The notes below the pieces were generated by a model. The model saw nothing but the letters and a program-made list of their open reading frames with translations. It ran no database searches and was not told where the DNA came from. From an uncultured Flammeovirgaceae bacterium (lineage in GTDB: Bacteria; Bacteroidota; Bacteroidia; Cytophagales; Cyclobacteriaceae), in assembly GCA_913045135.1 (NCBI GenBank), contig CAJWQD010000018.1, positions 1 through 41,092 of the forward strand: DNA of 41,092 nt, read 5' to 3'. Shown here one piece after another: positions 18,898-25,998 of this stretch (positions within the stretch are counted from its first letter, which is position 1; each line of letters starts with the position of its first letter). The translations under genes and the position numbers were made by a program.

Positions 18898-19273
18898 GTT
18901 TTTCTTTTATTTCCTGAATCAAAGGGTTATACGAATTAAAAAAGCTTATAGGTATTTTTTCTTTTAACTTTTCCAACAACATACAAGTGTTCAAACTGAT
19001 TAGCAGATGCTCTTGCTTGTTTTGCATGACTTGATTTAAGATTTTGCCCAATCCATTGATATTTTGCCCTGATTTAAAAGTTAAAATGATTAAGCAATCT
19101 GGATTTTTAGCTATGAATTGGGATGCCCATTCAAAAAATGATGCATCGGAAAAAGAGTCTAAATGAAAGTAATCAGGAGGATTTGTTAATTTTGAAAGTG
19201 CTTGTATGATGGGACTGCCATAACTATGAATTGGAAGTTCATCGGTCGATTCATAAATCAATACTGATCTCAT
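18884..19273 (-). CDS. Small protein of unknown function
   Basis: The 129-residue, apparently soluble protein starts MRSVLIYESTDELPIHSYG and has alternating strand/helix character (CLIILTFKSG, HLLISLNTC) that looks like a Rossmann-like alpha/beta fold. I do not recognise the family. It has a normal ATG, only 35 bases from the divergent murF ATG, so both promoters must share that space. It overlaps the amidase 3' end by 14 bases. The reading frame is clean and better than the opposite strand, so I treat it as real. Confidence 0.6.
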   Translation of the reverse strand: MRSVLIYESTDELPIHSYGSPIIQALSKLTNPPDYFHLDSFSDASFFEWASQFIAKNPDCLIILTFKSGQNINGLGKILNQVMQNKQEHLLISLNTCMLLEKLKEKIPISFFNSYNPLIQEIKEKLKGK

Positions 19274-19296
19274 TATAATAATAGTTTAGTGCAATT

Positions 19297-19304
19297 TATA
19301 TTTG
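19297..19304 (+). promoter_or_regulatory. -7 box (TATATTTG) before murF
   Basis: An exact TAnnTTTG match ends four bases before the murF ATG, which would give a leaderless message. No TTTG is present at the -33 distance, which would fall at the start of the divergent gene, so the assignment is tentative. Confidence 0.35.
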
Positions 19305-19308
19305 ATAA

Positions 19309-20580
19309 ATGGAAAAATTCATAGAATATCTGTATTCCAAGTTTTTATTATGTGAAAGCGTATCAATTGATAGTCGCACCGTATCAAAAGGATCCCTTTT
19401 TTTTGGACTCAACGGGTCAAATTTTAATGGAAGTCGATATGCATCAGAAGCCTTAGAAAGAGGGGCGTCCTTTGCGGTCATAGATGACTATTATAATTTC
19501 AAGGATCCAAGAATTATCTATTGTGAAGACACTTTAAAGGCTCTTCAAAGTCTTGCAACATTTCACCGATCATTTTATAAAAATCCCTTGATTGCCTTGA
19601 CCGGATCTAATGGTAAAACAACAACTAAAGAATTGATGTTTCGCGCATTGAGTAAAAAATACGTAACCCATGCAACTTTTGGGAATTTGAATAATCATAT
19701 TGGCGTACCGCTAACCCTGCTAGGAATTACTCCACAGACAGAGATGGCAATCATTGAGATGGGAGCCAATCACGTGGGTGAAATCAATGAACTATGTCAG
19801 ATGACTCAACCTACTCATGGATTAATTACCAATATTGGACATGCTCACACGGCGACTTTTGGAGGATTTGAGGGGGTTGTAAGGGGGAAAAGTGAACTTT
19901 TTGATTATCTACGAATCAATCAAGGGGTGCCCTTCATAAATACAGAGGATAAAGTTTTGGAAAATATGATCAAAAGATTTGAAAATAAGGTAGTTTACCC
20001 CAATATAGATATAAAGTTCGTTACTGCTAAGCCAATGGTATTTTACAAGATGGCTGAAGTTACGCATCAGACTCATCTTCTCGGCGCGTACAACTACATG
20101 AACATTGCAGCAGCTTATGCCGTAGGAACGTACTTTAAAGTCGAAAGAAAATCACTCTCAGAAGCGATAAACAACTACCAGCCAGATAACATGAGATCTC
20201 AGTTGCTATTAAATGGATCAAATCAAATACTCCTTGATGCTTACAATGCAAATCCTGATTCCATGCGCGTAGCATTGAACAGCTTGAAATCTTTTGAGGG
20301 GGATAAAATTGCGATTTTAGGAGATATGAATGAGTTAGAAGATAGTGAGGTTGAACATCTTCAATTACTTCAAGAGGTAAATTTATTGAAGTTGAAAATG
20401 ATCATCATCGTAGGTCCTAAGATGGCTTTGATAAAGAGCAATTTTCCTAAAATTAAATGGTTTGCCACCTCCAAAGAGGTAGCTCAATTCATAAAAGGCC
20501 TATATTTTGAGAAGACAACCATTTTAATAAAGGGATCCCGATCGATTGAATTGGAGCGTGTTGTATCATCTTTTAATTAA
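19309..20580 (+). CDS. murF: UDP-MurNAc-tripeptide--D-Ala-D-Ala ligase
   Basis: MurF adds D-Ala-D-Ala to UDP-MurNAc-tripeptide, the last cytoplasmic step of the peptidoglycan precursor. The 423 residues comprise an N-terminal UDP-binding domain (SIDSRTVSKGSLFFGLNG), the ATP loop GSNGKTT (residues 99-105, Lys103), EMGANHVGEI, the NIGHAH motif and the C-terminal DAYNANPDSM. Length is normal for Bacteroidota MurF. It sits alone among the cell-wall genes here; the next gene begins five bases later and is probably co-transcribed. Confidence 0.96.
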   Translation: MEKFIEYLYSKFLLCESVSIDSRTVSKGSLFFGLNGSNFNGSRYASEALERGASFAVIDDYYNFKDPRIIYCEDTLKALQSLATFHRSFYKNPLIALTGSNGKTTTKELMFRALSKKYVTHATFGNLNNHIGVPLTLLGITPQTEMAIIEMGANHVGEINELCQMTQPTHGLITNIGHAHTATFGGFEGVVRGKSELFDYLRINQGVPFINTEDKVLENMIKRFENKVVYPNIDIKFVTAKPMVFYKMAEVTHQTHLLGAYNYMNIAAAYAVGTYFKVERKSLSEAINNYQPDNMRSQLLLNGSNQILLDAYNANPDSMRVALNSLKSFEGDKIAILGDMNELEDSEVEHLQLLQEVNLLKLKMIIIVGPKMALIKSNFPKIKWFATSKEVAQFIKGLYFEKTTILIKGSRSIELERVVSSFN

Positions 20581-20585
20581 ATCAT

Positions 20586-21236
20586 ATGCTACGAGTTTTT
20601 GAATTTTTAAATGATTTGAAGAATCATAACAATCGGGAGTGGATGCAGGATAATAGACAGCTTTATCTGGAATCTAAAGAGGAGGTAACGGAGCTGATTC
20701 AAAAACTGATCAATGAGATAAGTCAGTTTGATTCAGGGATTTTAGGGTTGCAGCCTAAAGATTGTATTTTTCGCATTAATCGGGATATTAGATTCAGCCA
20801 CAACAAAGATCCATATAAAAATAATTTTGGAGCAGCAATTACAGCAGGGGGTAGAAAAACGGGAAATCCTTCTTATTATTTACACATTGCTCCTGAAAAA
20901 TCATTTTTTGCGGGAGGGATGTATATGCCAAGTGCAGGTAGGCTTAAGAAAATAAGGCAGGAGATCGATTATAATGCCTCAGAACTAAAGGCAATATTAT
21001 GGGGAGATACTTTTTATAAGACTTTTGGAGATATCAGAGGACAGGCTTTGAAGACGTGTCCTAGGGGCTATTCTTCAGATCATCCAGATATCATGCTGTT
21101 GAGGTTAAAGTCTTTTTTGGTGAAAAAAGACCTGACCGACCGTTCTTTTCATTCACCACACTATTTTTCTCGACTGATTAGTTTGAGCGAGATGATTTAT
21201 CCCTTTAATAAGTATTTAGAAGTAGCAATTAGCTAA
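20586..21236 (+). CDS. DUF2461 family protein
   Basis: The 216-residue protein matches the DUF2461/TIGR02453 pattern: a start with FEFLNDLKNHNNREWMQDNR, then FRINRDIRFSHNKDPYKNNFG and a YYLHIAPEKSFFAGGMY strand. Family function is unknown; it is found across bacteria and some fungi. It follows murF by five bases, so it is likely in the same transcript. The protein is full length and has no signal peptide. Confidence 0.9.
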   Translation: MLRVFEFLNDLKNHNNREWMQDNRQLYLESKEEVTELIQKLINEISQFDSGILGLQPKDCIFRINRDIRFSHNKDPYKNNFGAAITAGGRKTGNPSYYLHIAPEKSFFAGGMYMPSAGRLKKIRQEIDYNASELKAILWGDTFYKTFGDIRGQALKTCPRGYSSDHPDIMLLRLKSFLVKKDLTDRSFHSPHYFSRLISLSEMIYPFNKYLEVAIS

Positions 21237-21257
21237 GTCAAAATAATTTGATATTTG

Positions 21258-21288
21258 TTTGCAATAAATGATAACTCCGTTACTTTTA
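21258..21288 (+). promoter_or_regulatory. Promoter of tRNA-Val (TTTG-N19-TACTTTTA)
   Basis: TTTG at 21258-21261 is 19 bases before TACTTTTA (21281-21288), which matches TAnnTTTG at five of its six fixed positions. Transcription would begin about ten bases before the mature tRNA end at 21302, as expected for a tRNA gene. Confidence 0.5.
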
Positions 21289-21301
21289 CCATCCATTTTT
21301 A

Positions 21302-21376
21302 GGGCGCTTAGCTCAGTTGGTTCAGAGCACCTCGTTTACACCGAGGGGGTCGGGGGTTCGAATCCCTCAGCGCCCA
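21302..21376 (+). tRNA. tRNA-Val (anticodon UAC)
   Basis: A complete cloverleaf of 75 bases is present. The acceptor stem GGGCGCT pairs with AGCGCCC, followed by discriminator A. The D arm is GCTC/GAGC, the anticodon stem is CCTCG/CGAGG with loop TTTACAC (anticodon TAC), and the T arm is GGGGG-TTCGAAT-CCCTC (four G-C pairs and a terminal G-C). CCA is not encoded. The tRNA reads GUA and, with a modified U34, other Val codons. An A+T-richer gene group lies directly behind it. Confidence 0.97.
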
Positions 21377-21416
21377 CAACCTAGAATTGGAAATGGTATT
21401 TTTCAACCCTCCCATT

Positions 21417-21818
21417 ATGATAGAAATTCATAGTTTTAAAAATGCTGACTTCCACGATGTCAAGAATCTTCTCATTGGTGCTTTTTCCAAAAACTTTAAC
21501 AAGGGTTATAATACTGATTTTCTAGATTGTTCATCATCAAACGGCTTTGTTGTGAAGTTTGAAAATAAAGTAATTGGATATGCATCTCTTCATATTATTG
21601 AAAAAGTAAATAGAAGATCTTGCTTGATCGAAGATGTTGTAATCTCCGGAGAACACAGAGGCAGTGGAATTGGTAAAATTCTTATTAACCATATTATTGA
21701 TTTTTCTAAAACAAAAAAATGTGATAAGATAATTTTAAATTCTTCTGAATCGAATATTAGATTTTATGAAAAATTGGGATTTACTAAAAATGAAGTTCAA
21801 ATGATAATTAGGAATTAG
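21417..21818 (+). CDS. GNAT acetyltransferase resembling glucosamine-6-phosphate N-acetyltransferase (GNA1)
   Basis: The 133-residue GNAT-fold protein has the acetyl-CoA loop HRGSGIGK. Its C-terminal half follows eukaryotic GNA1 closely in pattern: IEDVVIS before the loop, then CDKIILNSSESNIRFYEKLGF and EVQMIIR. GNA1 acetylates GlcN-6-P to GlcNAc-6-P. The stop is two bases before glmS, whose product is GlcN-6-P, so enzyme and substrate fit. The ATG at 21417 (MIEIHSF) is preferred; an ATG at 21393 is also in frame. The substrate is inferred from pattern and neighbour, and another small GNAT substrate cannot be excluded. Confidence 0.7.
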   Translation: MIEIHSFKNADFHDVKNLLIGAFSKNFNKGYNTDFLDCSSSNGFVVKFENKVIGYASLHIIEKVNRRSCLIEDVVISGEHRGSGIGKILINHIIDFSKTKKCDKIILNSSESNIRFYEKLGFTKNEVQMIIRN

Positions 21819-21820
21819 AA

Positions 21821-23665
21821 ATGTGTGGAATTGTTGGTTATATTGGCTCAAATCCGGCGTTAAATTTTTTAATTGATGGTTTAAAAAAGCTTGAATACAG
21901 AGGTTATGACTCCTCAGGAATCGTAGTACTTAAGGAAAAGCCTTATTTAAAAAAATGTCAAGGTAAAATTTTAAAACTTGAAAAAATTTTAAGAGAAAAG
22001 GAACTAAAGTTAGCTCAAGTTGGACTGGGACATACGAGATGGGCAACTCATGGTGTTCCTAGCACAGTTAATTCTCACCCTCATGTTTCTAATTCAGGCG
22101 AATTATACATTGTTCATAATGGAATCATCGAAAACTATGAGTCAATTAAGTCCGTTTTGATAAAAAAAGGATATCATTTCAAATCGGAAACTGATACTGA
22201 AGTTCTTGTCAATCTAATCGAAGAGGTTAAAAAAACTGAAAATGTAAAACTTGGAAAAGCAGTTCAAATTGCTTTAAATCAAGTAATAGGAGCATTTGCC
22301 GTTTGTTTTTTGGATATAAATAACCCTAATGAAATTGTTGTCGCCAAACTTGGCAGTCCACTTGTCATTGGAATTGAAAATAATAATTTTTACATAGGTT
22401 CAGATCCCTCTCCTTTCATAAAATACACAAATAGATGTCTTTATTTAGGGGATAATGAAATGGCAATTTTAAATAACAAAAATGGCCTAACGCTCAGGAG
22501 TTTACAAACGGATAATATATTAAAACCAAAGTTAGAAAACCTAAAATTAGAGTTAGAGCAAGTTGAAAAAGGAGGTTTTAAACACTTCATGTTAAAAGAA
22601 ATTTTTGAACAGCCAAAAAATATAAAAGATGCCCTTAGAGGTAGGATTTTGACTCGGCCAAATAGAATTAAAATTTCATCGATTGAGGAGAATATTAAGA
22701 AAATCACGAAGTCCAATAGGTTAATATTCATCTCATGTGGATCATCATGGCATGCAAGTTTATTAGGGGAATATTATTTTGAGGAGTTAGCGAGAATTCC
22801 TGTTGAGGTAGAATATGCATCAGAATTTAGATATCGAAATCCTATAATCAAAGAAGGGGATATAATCGTACCCCTTTCACAGTCAGGAGAAACAGCAGAT
22901 ACATTGGCTGCCGTCAAAATGGCAAAAGAATTCAATCCCTTTCTTTTCGGAATATGTAATGTTGTAGGATCGTCAATTGCTCGTGAAACCGATTCAGGAG
23001 TTTACATTCATGCGGGGCCAGAAATTGGCGTAGCTTCTACAAAAGCATTTACTTGCCAGGCAATAATTCTGTTGATGCTTTCTCTAGATTTAGGCTACAG
23101 GTTAGGGAAGTTAGACAGCTCTAAATATAATTTAATAATTGATGAGTTGGTCAAAATTCACTATAAAGTGGAACAATTATTAAAAGAGTCAAAAAAAATA
23201 GAACACATTGCAAAAAAGTATCAAAACTCAAGAAATTTTCTTTATTTAGGAAGAGGCTTAAACTTTCCAATTGCATTGGAGGGAGCTCTAAAATTAAAAG
23301 AAATTTCATACATACATGCAGAAGGATATCCAGCAGCAGAAATGAAACATGGTCCTATTGCCTTGATTGATAAAGATATGCCAGTTGTTGTTATTGCGAC
23401 AGAAAAGGGTAAATATCACAAAATACTCAGTAATGTTATGGAGATTAAATCTAGAGGAGGTAAAGTGATTGCTATCTTGTCTCAAGGTGATAAAGATATA
23501 AAGAGAATCGCTGACGATTTTATCGAAATTCCAAATGCAGATGAACTAATTTCTCCGATTTTGGCAAATATTCCCCTTCAGTTACTTTCTTATCATATTG
23601 CAGAACTTAAGGGATGTGAAATTGATCAGCCAAGGAATTTAGCTAAATCAGTTACGGTGGAGTGA
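21821..23665 (+). CDS. glmS: Glutamine--fructose-6-phosphate aminotransferase
   Basis: GlmS makes glucosamine-6-phosphate from fructose-6-phosphate and glutamine, the entry to UDP-GlcNAc. The 614 residues are full length. The glutaminase domain starts with catalytic Cys2 (MCGIVGYIG) and has GHTRWATHG and NGIIENY. Two SIS sugar-isomerase domains follow (SCGSSWHASL, LSQSGETADT, GRGLNFPIALEGALKLKEISY) and the end QPRNLAKSVTVE. Two sampled 60-base lines were only 25-33% GC, lower than lines sampled in murF and ruvX (43-45%), suggesting transfer. Whether another glmS exists elsewhere is not visible. Confidence 0.96.
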   Translation: MCGIVGYIGSNPALNFLIDGLKKLEYRGYDSSGIVVLKEKPYLKKCQGKILKLEKILREKELKLAQVGLGHTRWATHGVPSTVNSHPHVSNSGELYIVHNGIIENYESIKSVLIKKGYHFKSETDTEVLVNLIEEVKKTENVKLGKAVQIALNQVIGAFAVCFLDINNPNEIVVAKLGSPLVIGIENNNFYIGSDPSPFIKYTNRCLYLGDNEMAILNNKNGLTLRSLQTDNILKPKLENLKLELEQVEKGGFKHFMLKEIFEQPKNIKDALRGRILTRPNRIKISSIEENIKKITKSNRLIFISCGSSWHASLLGEYYFEELARIPVEVEYASEFRYRNPIIKEGDIIVPLSQSGETADTLAAVKMAKEFNPFLFGICNVVGSSIARETDSGVYIHAGPEIGVASTKAFTCQAIILLMLSLDLGYRLGKLDSSKYNLIIDELVKIHYKVEQLLKESKKIEHIAKKYQNSRNFLYLGRGLNFPIALEGALKLKEISYIHAEGYPAAEMKHGPIALIDKDMPVVVIATEKGKYHKILSNVMEIKSRGGKVIAILSQGDKDIKRIADDFIEIPNADELISPILANIPLQLLSYHIAELKGCEIDQPRNLAKSVTVE

Positions 23666-23997
23666 GTTTATGGGATGGAAGTTGTAACCCCAAAATCATA
23701 ATTATAAGTTTTTCAATATCAATTACTACCACCAAACTTTGGGAATCAAATTATAGTGATTACCAACAGTATTTATACAATCGTATTTGTGAGTATAAAG
23801 AAAAAAGTGTAACTCCTATTGGATATAGAAAGATATCTCAAATCTTCAATGAAGATGGATTGAAAACACCTCTTGGTAAAATATTTACAAATTCCCATGT
23901 CCATTCAATATACAAGAAAGGAAAGATTAGAAAAGAAAGGGTTAATAGAGAAGATATAGTACAGGTCCCTCAACCAGAAATATATGTAATTAAGTAA
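23662..23997 (+). CDS. Short protein with recombinase-like helical motif, possibly a remnant
   Basis: The 111-codon frame opens with GTG overlapping the glmS stop; the first 30 or so residues look unlike a protein start and the true start is unsure. The middle, GYRKISQIFNEDGLKTPLGK, resembles the helical segment of serine-recombinase 'recombinase' domains (pattern GYxxIAxxLNxxGxxTPRG). No resolvase catalytic domain is present. Similar stand-alone proteins occur in Bacteroidota as far as I recall, with unknown role. It could be a truncated recombinase or a small DNA-binding protein. Confidence 0.45.
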   Translation: MSLWDGSCNPKIIIISFSISITTTKLWESNYSDYQQYLYNRICEYKEKSVTPIGYRKISQIFNEDGLKTPLGKIFTNSHVHSIYKKGKIRKERVNREDIVQVPQPEIYVIK

Positions 23998-24011
23998 TTG
24001 TATTATTGTTT

Positions 24012-25268
24012 ATGATGGTTTATCTCAAGACTTTATTATTAGTTTTAGTTTCAATTAATCAAATTTACTCTCAAGAATTTAAATGTGATTGTTATAAAGA
24101 TTTAGTTTTTTTATATACTGAAATAAAATCAACACCTTCTTATAAAACTTTAGACAAAGAGGATAAGTTAAGTTTTAAAAAAAGTTTCGATAATGTATTA
24201 AATGGTGTTGATTCAAATCAAGTATCAACTTATGAGTGTTTTTATTTTATGAATAAAGTTCTTGAACCATTAAATGATAATCACTCTGAAATTTATGGGA
24301 ATACGATTTCTTTTGATAAAAAAAGAATTAAAGAACCCTTCTACTTGGACTCAATTAGTAGTCTAAAGGAGTTTAACATTTTTCCTAAACAATCGATTGA
24401 TTTAGATTCTTTACAGGAAAAACTTAAACTCCAACCTAAAGAAAATGTTGAAGGAAAATATTCTATTAAAGATGTGATAGAAATAATCATATACAAAGAT
24501 GATTTAGAAAATGATTACAAGGGAGTTGTGACCAAATCAAAAATACCACTTTGGAAAAAAGGAGAACAGATTTTAAAACTGGTAGAAAAAGATGGTTATT
24601 TCCAAATATTAACCGGTGGGTTTAATGATAAAAAACTTTTGTTTTATAGAGACAAAATAAATAATGGTAGATTTTTATTTACAAAGTGGTCTAAAATAAA
24701 GAACTATGATAATCATTACGATATAAAGAAAAGTTCTCAAAAATATGAGTTTTTTGATTTAAACTCCGAAACACAGTATTTAAGATTAAGTAGTTTTAGT
24801 TGTTCAAATAATATTTTAACCAATTCTTTCGATTTTTCATATTCAATTAAAAACAAGGTTAATAAAGATTACTTAATAGTTGATTTAAGGAACAATAGTG
24901 GGGGTTGTGAAAAAAACTCAAAAAAATACTTGAAACTATTGAAACGATACTCAAAAAATCATAAGGGGAAAATATTTGTTTTAGTAAATTTTTTAACGAG
25001 AAGTAATTCAGAACAATTTCTTCTTAAACTTAAAAAAACAAATGAGGTTGTTGTATTGGGAGATGACACCAATAGTTCACTTTCATTTGGATGGAATACC
25101 TCGAATTCAAAAACATCTTTTTCAAAACGATTCAATATTCATCTTACCGATATGGATTTTAGTCAATATTTAGAATATCAAAATGTAGGTATAAAACCAG
25201 AACATTATCTAAATGTTGATAGTGATTGGATTAAACAAACATTATCAATAATTAATGATTATAAATAA
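24012..25268 (+). CDS. Exported S41-peptidase-like protein, divergent
   Basis: The 418-residue protein has a signal peptide (MMVYLKTLLLVLVSINQIYS, cleavage before QEF). After a long non-conserved region it has an S41-like core: LIVDLRNNSGG, a strand IFVLVNFLT and SNSE with Ser331 in the place of the catalytic serine. At the position of the Ctp-type Lys (25 residues on) there is Ser. VVLGDDT instead resembles the GEPTGG segment of the tricorn/IRBP-like S41 branch, which uses His rather than Lys. Activity is uncertain. Sampled lines are 22-28% GC. The ATG at 24015 is equally possible. Confidence 0.65.
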   Translation: MMVYLKTLLLVLVSINQIYSQEFKCDCYKDLVFLYTEIKSTPSYKTLDKEDKLSFKKSFDNVLNGVDSNQVSTYECFYFMNKVLEPLNDNHSEIYGNTISFDKKRIKEPFYLDSISSLKEFNIFPKQSIDLDSLQEKLKLQPKENVEGKYSIKDVIEIIIYKDDLENDYKGVVTKSKIPLWKKGEQILKLVEKDGYFQILTGGFNDKKLLFYRDKINNGRFLFTKWSKIKNYDNHYDIKKSSQKYEFFDLNSETQYLRLSSFSCSNNILTNSFDFSYSIKNKVNKDYLIVDLRNNSGGCEKNSKKYLKLLKRYSKNHKGKIFVLVNFLTRSNSEQFLLKLKKTNEVVVLGDDTNSSLSFGWNTSNSKTSFSKRFNIHLTDMDFSQYLEYQNVGIKPEHYLNVDSDWIKQTLSIINDYK

Positions 25269-25793
25269 TCAAAAATTTATAGGGTTACAATTTCCAACCC
25301 ACAAGATTATTCCCTCACCGTAGAGTAATCTTTTCCATCCCTAACATTTGGATATTAAAACCAAGGATTAATGAACGATTACTTATGGTGAATACAAAAA
25401 TCATAGTAAAACTGTAACGCTTAATTAAATTAATTGTTTAGCGGATACATCTAAAATTTATTTTTTTATTTTGAAACTCTTTGAACTTTAAGTCACTTTA
25501 TAAACTAGAAAACAATTCTTCAAAATAGTTGGTATTCGTACGATATATATTTGTACCAATTGCATTAATTTCAGTAATTCCCTCTTAGTATTAAAAATCA
25601 AAAATTCTTGATTAATATCAAATGTTACCATTAAGGTTGAATAATTGCTAATGGTGAAATCAACAACAATGACTAAAACATTCTGTCTGAATCTAATTAA
25701 TTCTCTCTTTTATGGAAAAAAGAGTAAAGGAGCTTGGAGACTGAATCGAAGCCGTATTATCAAAGAATAAAAATTAATTATTTTTTTAAAAAA

Positions 25794-25838
25794 TGCAAAG
25801 CTTCGCGAAAAGTGGTTGAAAAATGCAAACGATTGCGG
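25794..25838. promoter_or_regulatory. Pair of operator-like motifs 30 bases apart
   Basis: TGCAAAGCTTCGCGA (25794-25808) and TGCAAACGATTGCGG (25824-25838) are both preceded by AAAAA and share the half-site TGCAAA. GCAAACGATTGC is an imperfect palindrome with the central CG of LacI-family operators; the first copy centres on AGCT. Their starts are exactly 30 bases apart, close to three helical turns, on one DNA face. Relative to the predicted start of transcription they centre near -95 and -65, which suits an activator. Confidence 0.5.
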
Positions 25839-25862
25839 ATAAAATTTATGTAAAGTTATTTT

Positions 25863-25890
25863 TTTGTTAATAAAAAAAGAATCTAATTTG
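25863..25890 (+). promoter_or_regulatory. Promoter of the SusE-like gene (TTTG-N17-TAATTTG)
   Basis: TTTG (25863-25866) is followed after 17 bases by TAATTTG (25884-25890), one base shorter than the TAnnTTTG consensus. A start near 25896 would leave a leader of about 100 bases before the ATG at 25999. The operator pair lies just upstream. Confidence 0.5.
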
Positions 25891-25998
25891 CTTCCTTTAA
25901 TTTTTACAAGTAATAAATATTTTATAATTTTTTAATTAAAATGGTATAGAAAAATAAATTTTTAATAAAATAAAAGAGGATTTAATAAAATAATTTAA

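Larger units (their letters stand above)
25269..25998. other. 730-base intergenic region ahead of the glucan locus
   Basis: This is a very A+T-rich stretch with no credible reading frame. Its last 210 bases hold the operator-like pair and promoter listed separately. The first 500 bases contain an isolated TATATTTG box (25546-25553) inside a short TTGGTA/TACCAA inverted repeat, without a gene or a proper -33 element behind it. I see nothing else in that part. Confidence 0.5.

Noticed and set aside
21819-21820. glmS ribozyme or leader regulation before glmS
   Set aside because: Only two bases separate the acetyltransferase stop from the glmS ATG, leaving no room for a leader.
21345-25320. Possible attachment-site duplication of the tRNA-Val 3' end
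   Set aside because: Reading downstream to about 25320 I found no second copy of the GTTCGAATCCCTCAGCG segment, so no attachment site is annotated.
25546-25553. Exact TATATTTG promoter box in the 730-base gap
   Set aside because: No TTTG at the right distance (the nearest TTG leaves a 14-base spacer), and the next gene begins about 450 bases on, where a better promoter exists.
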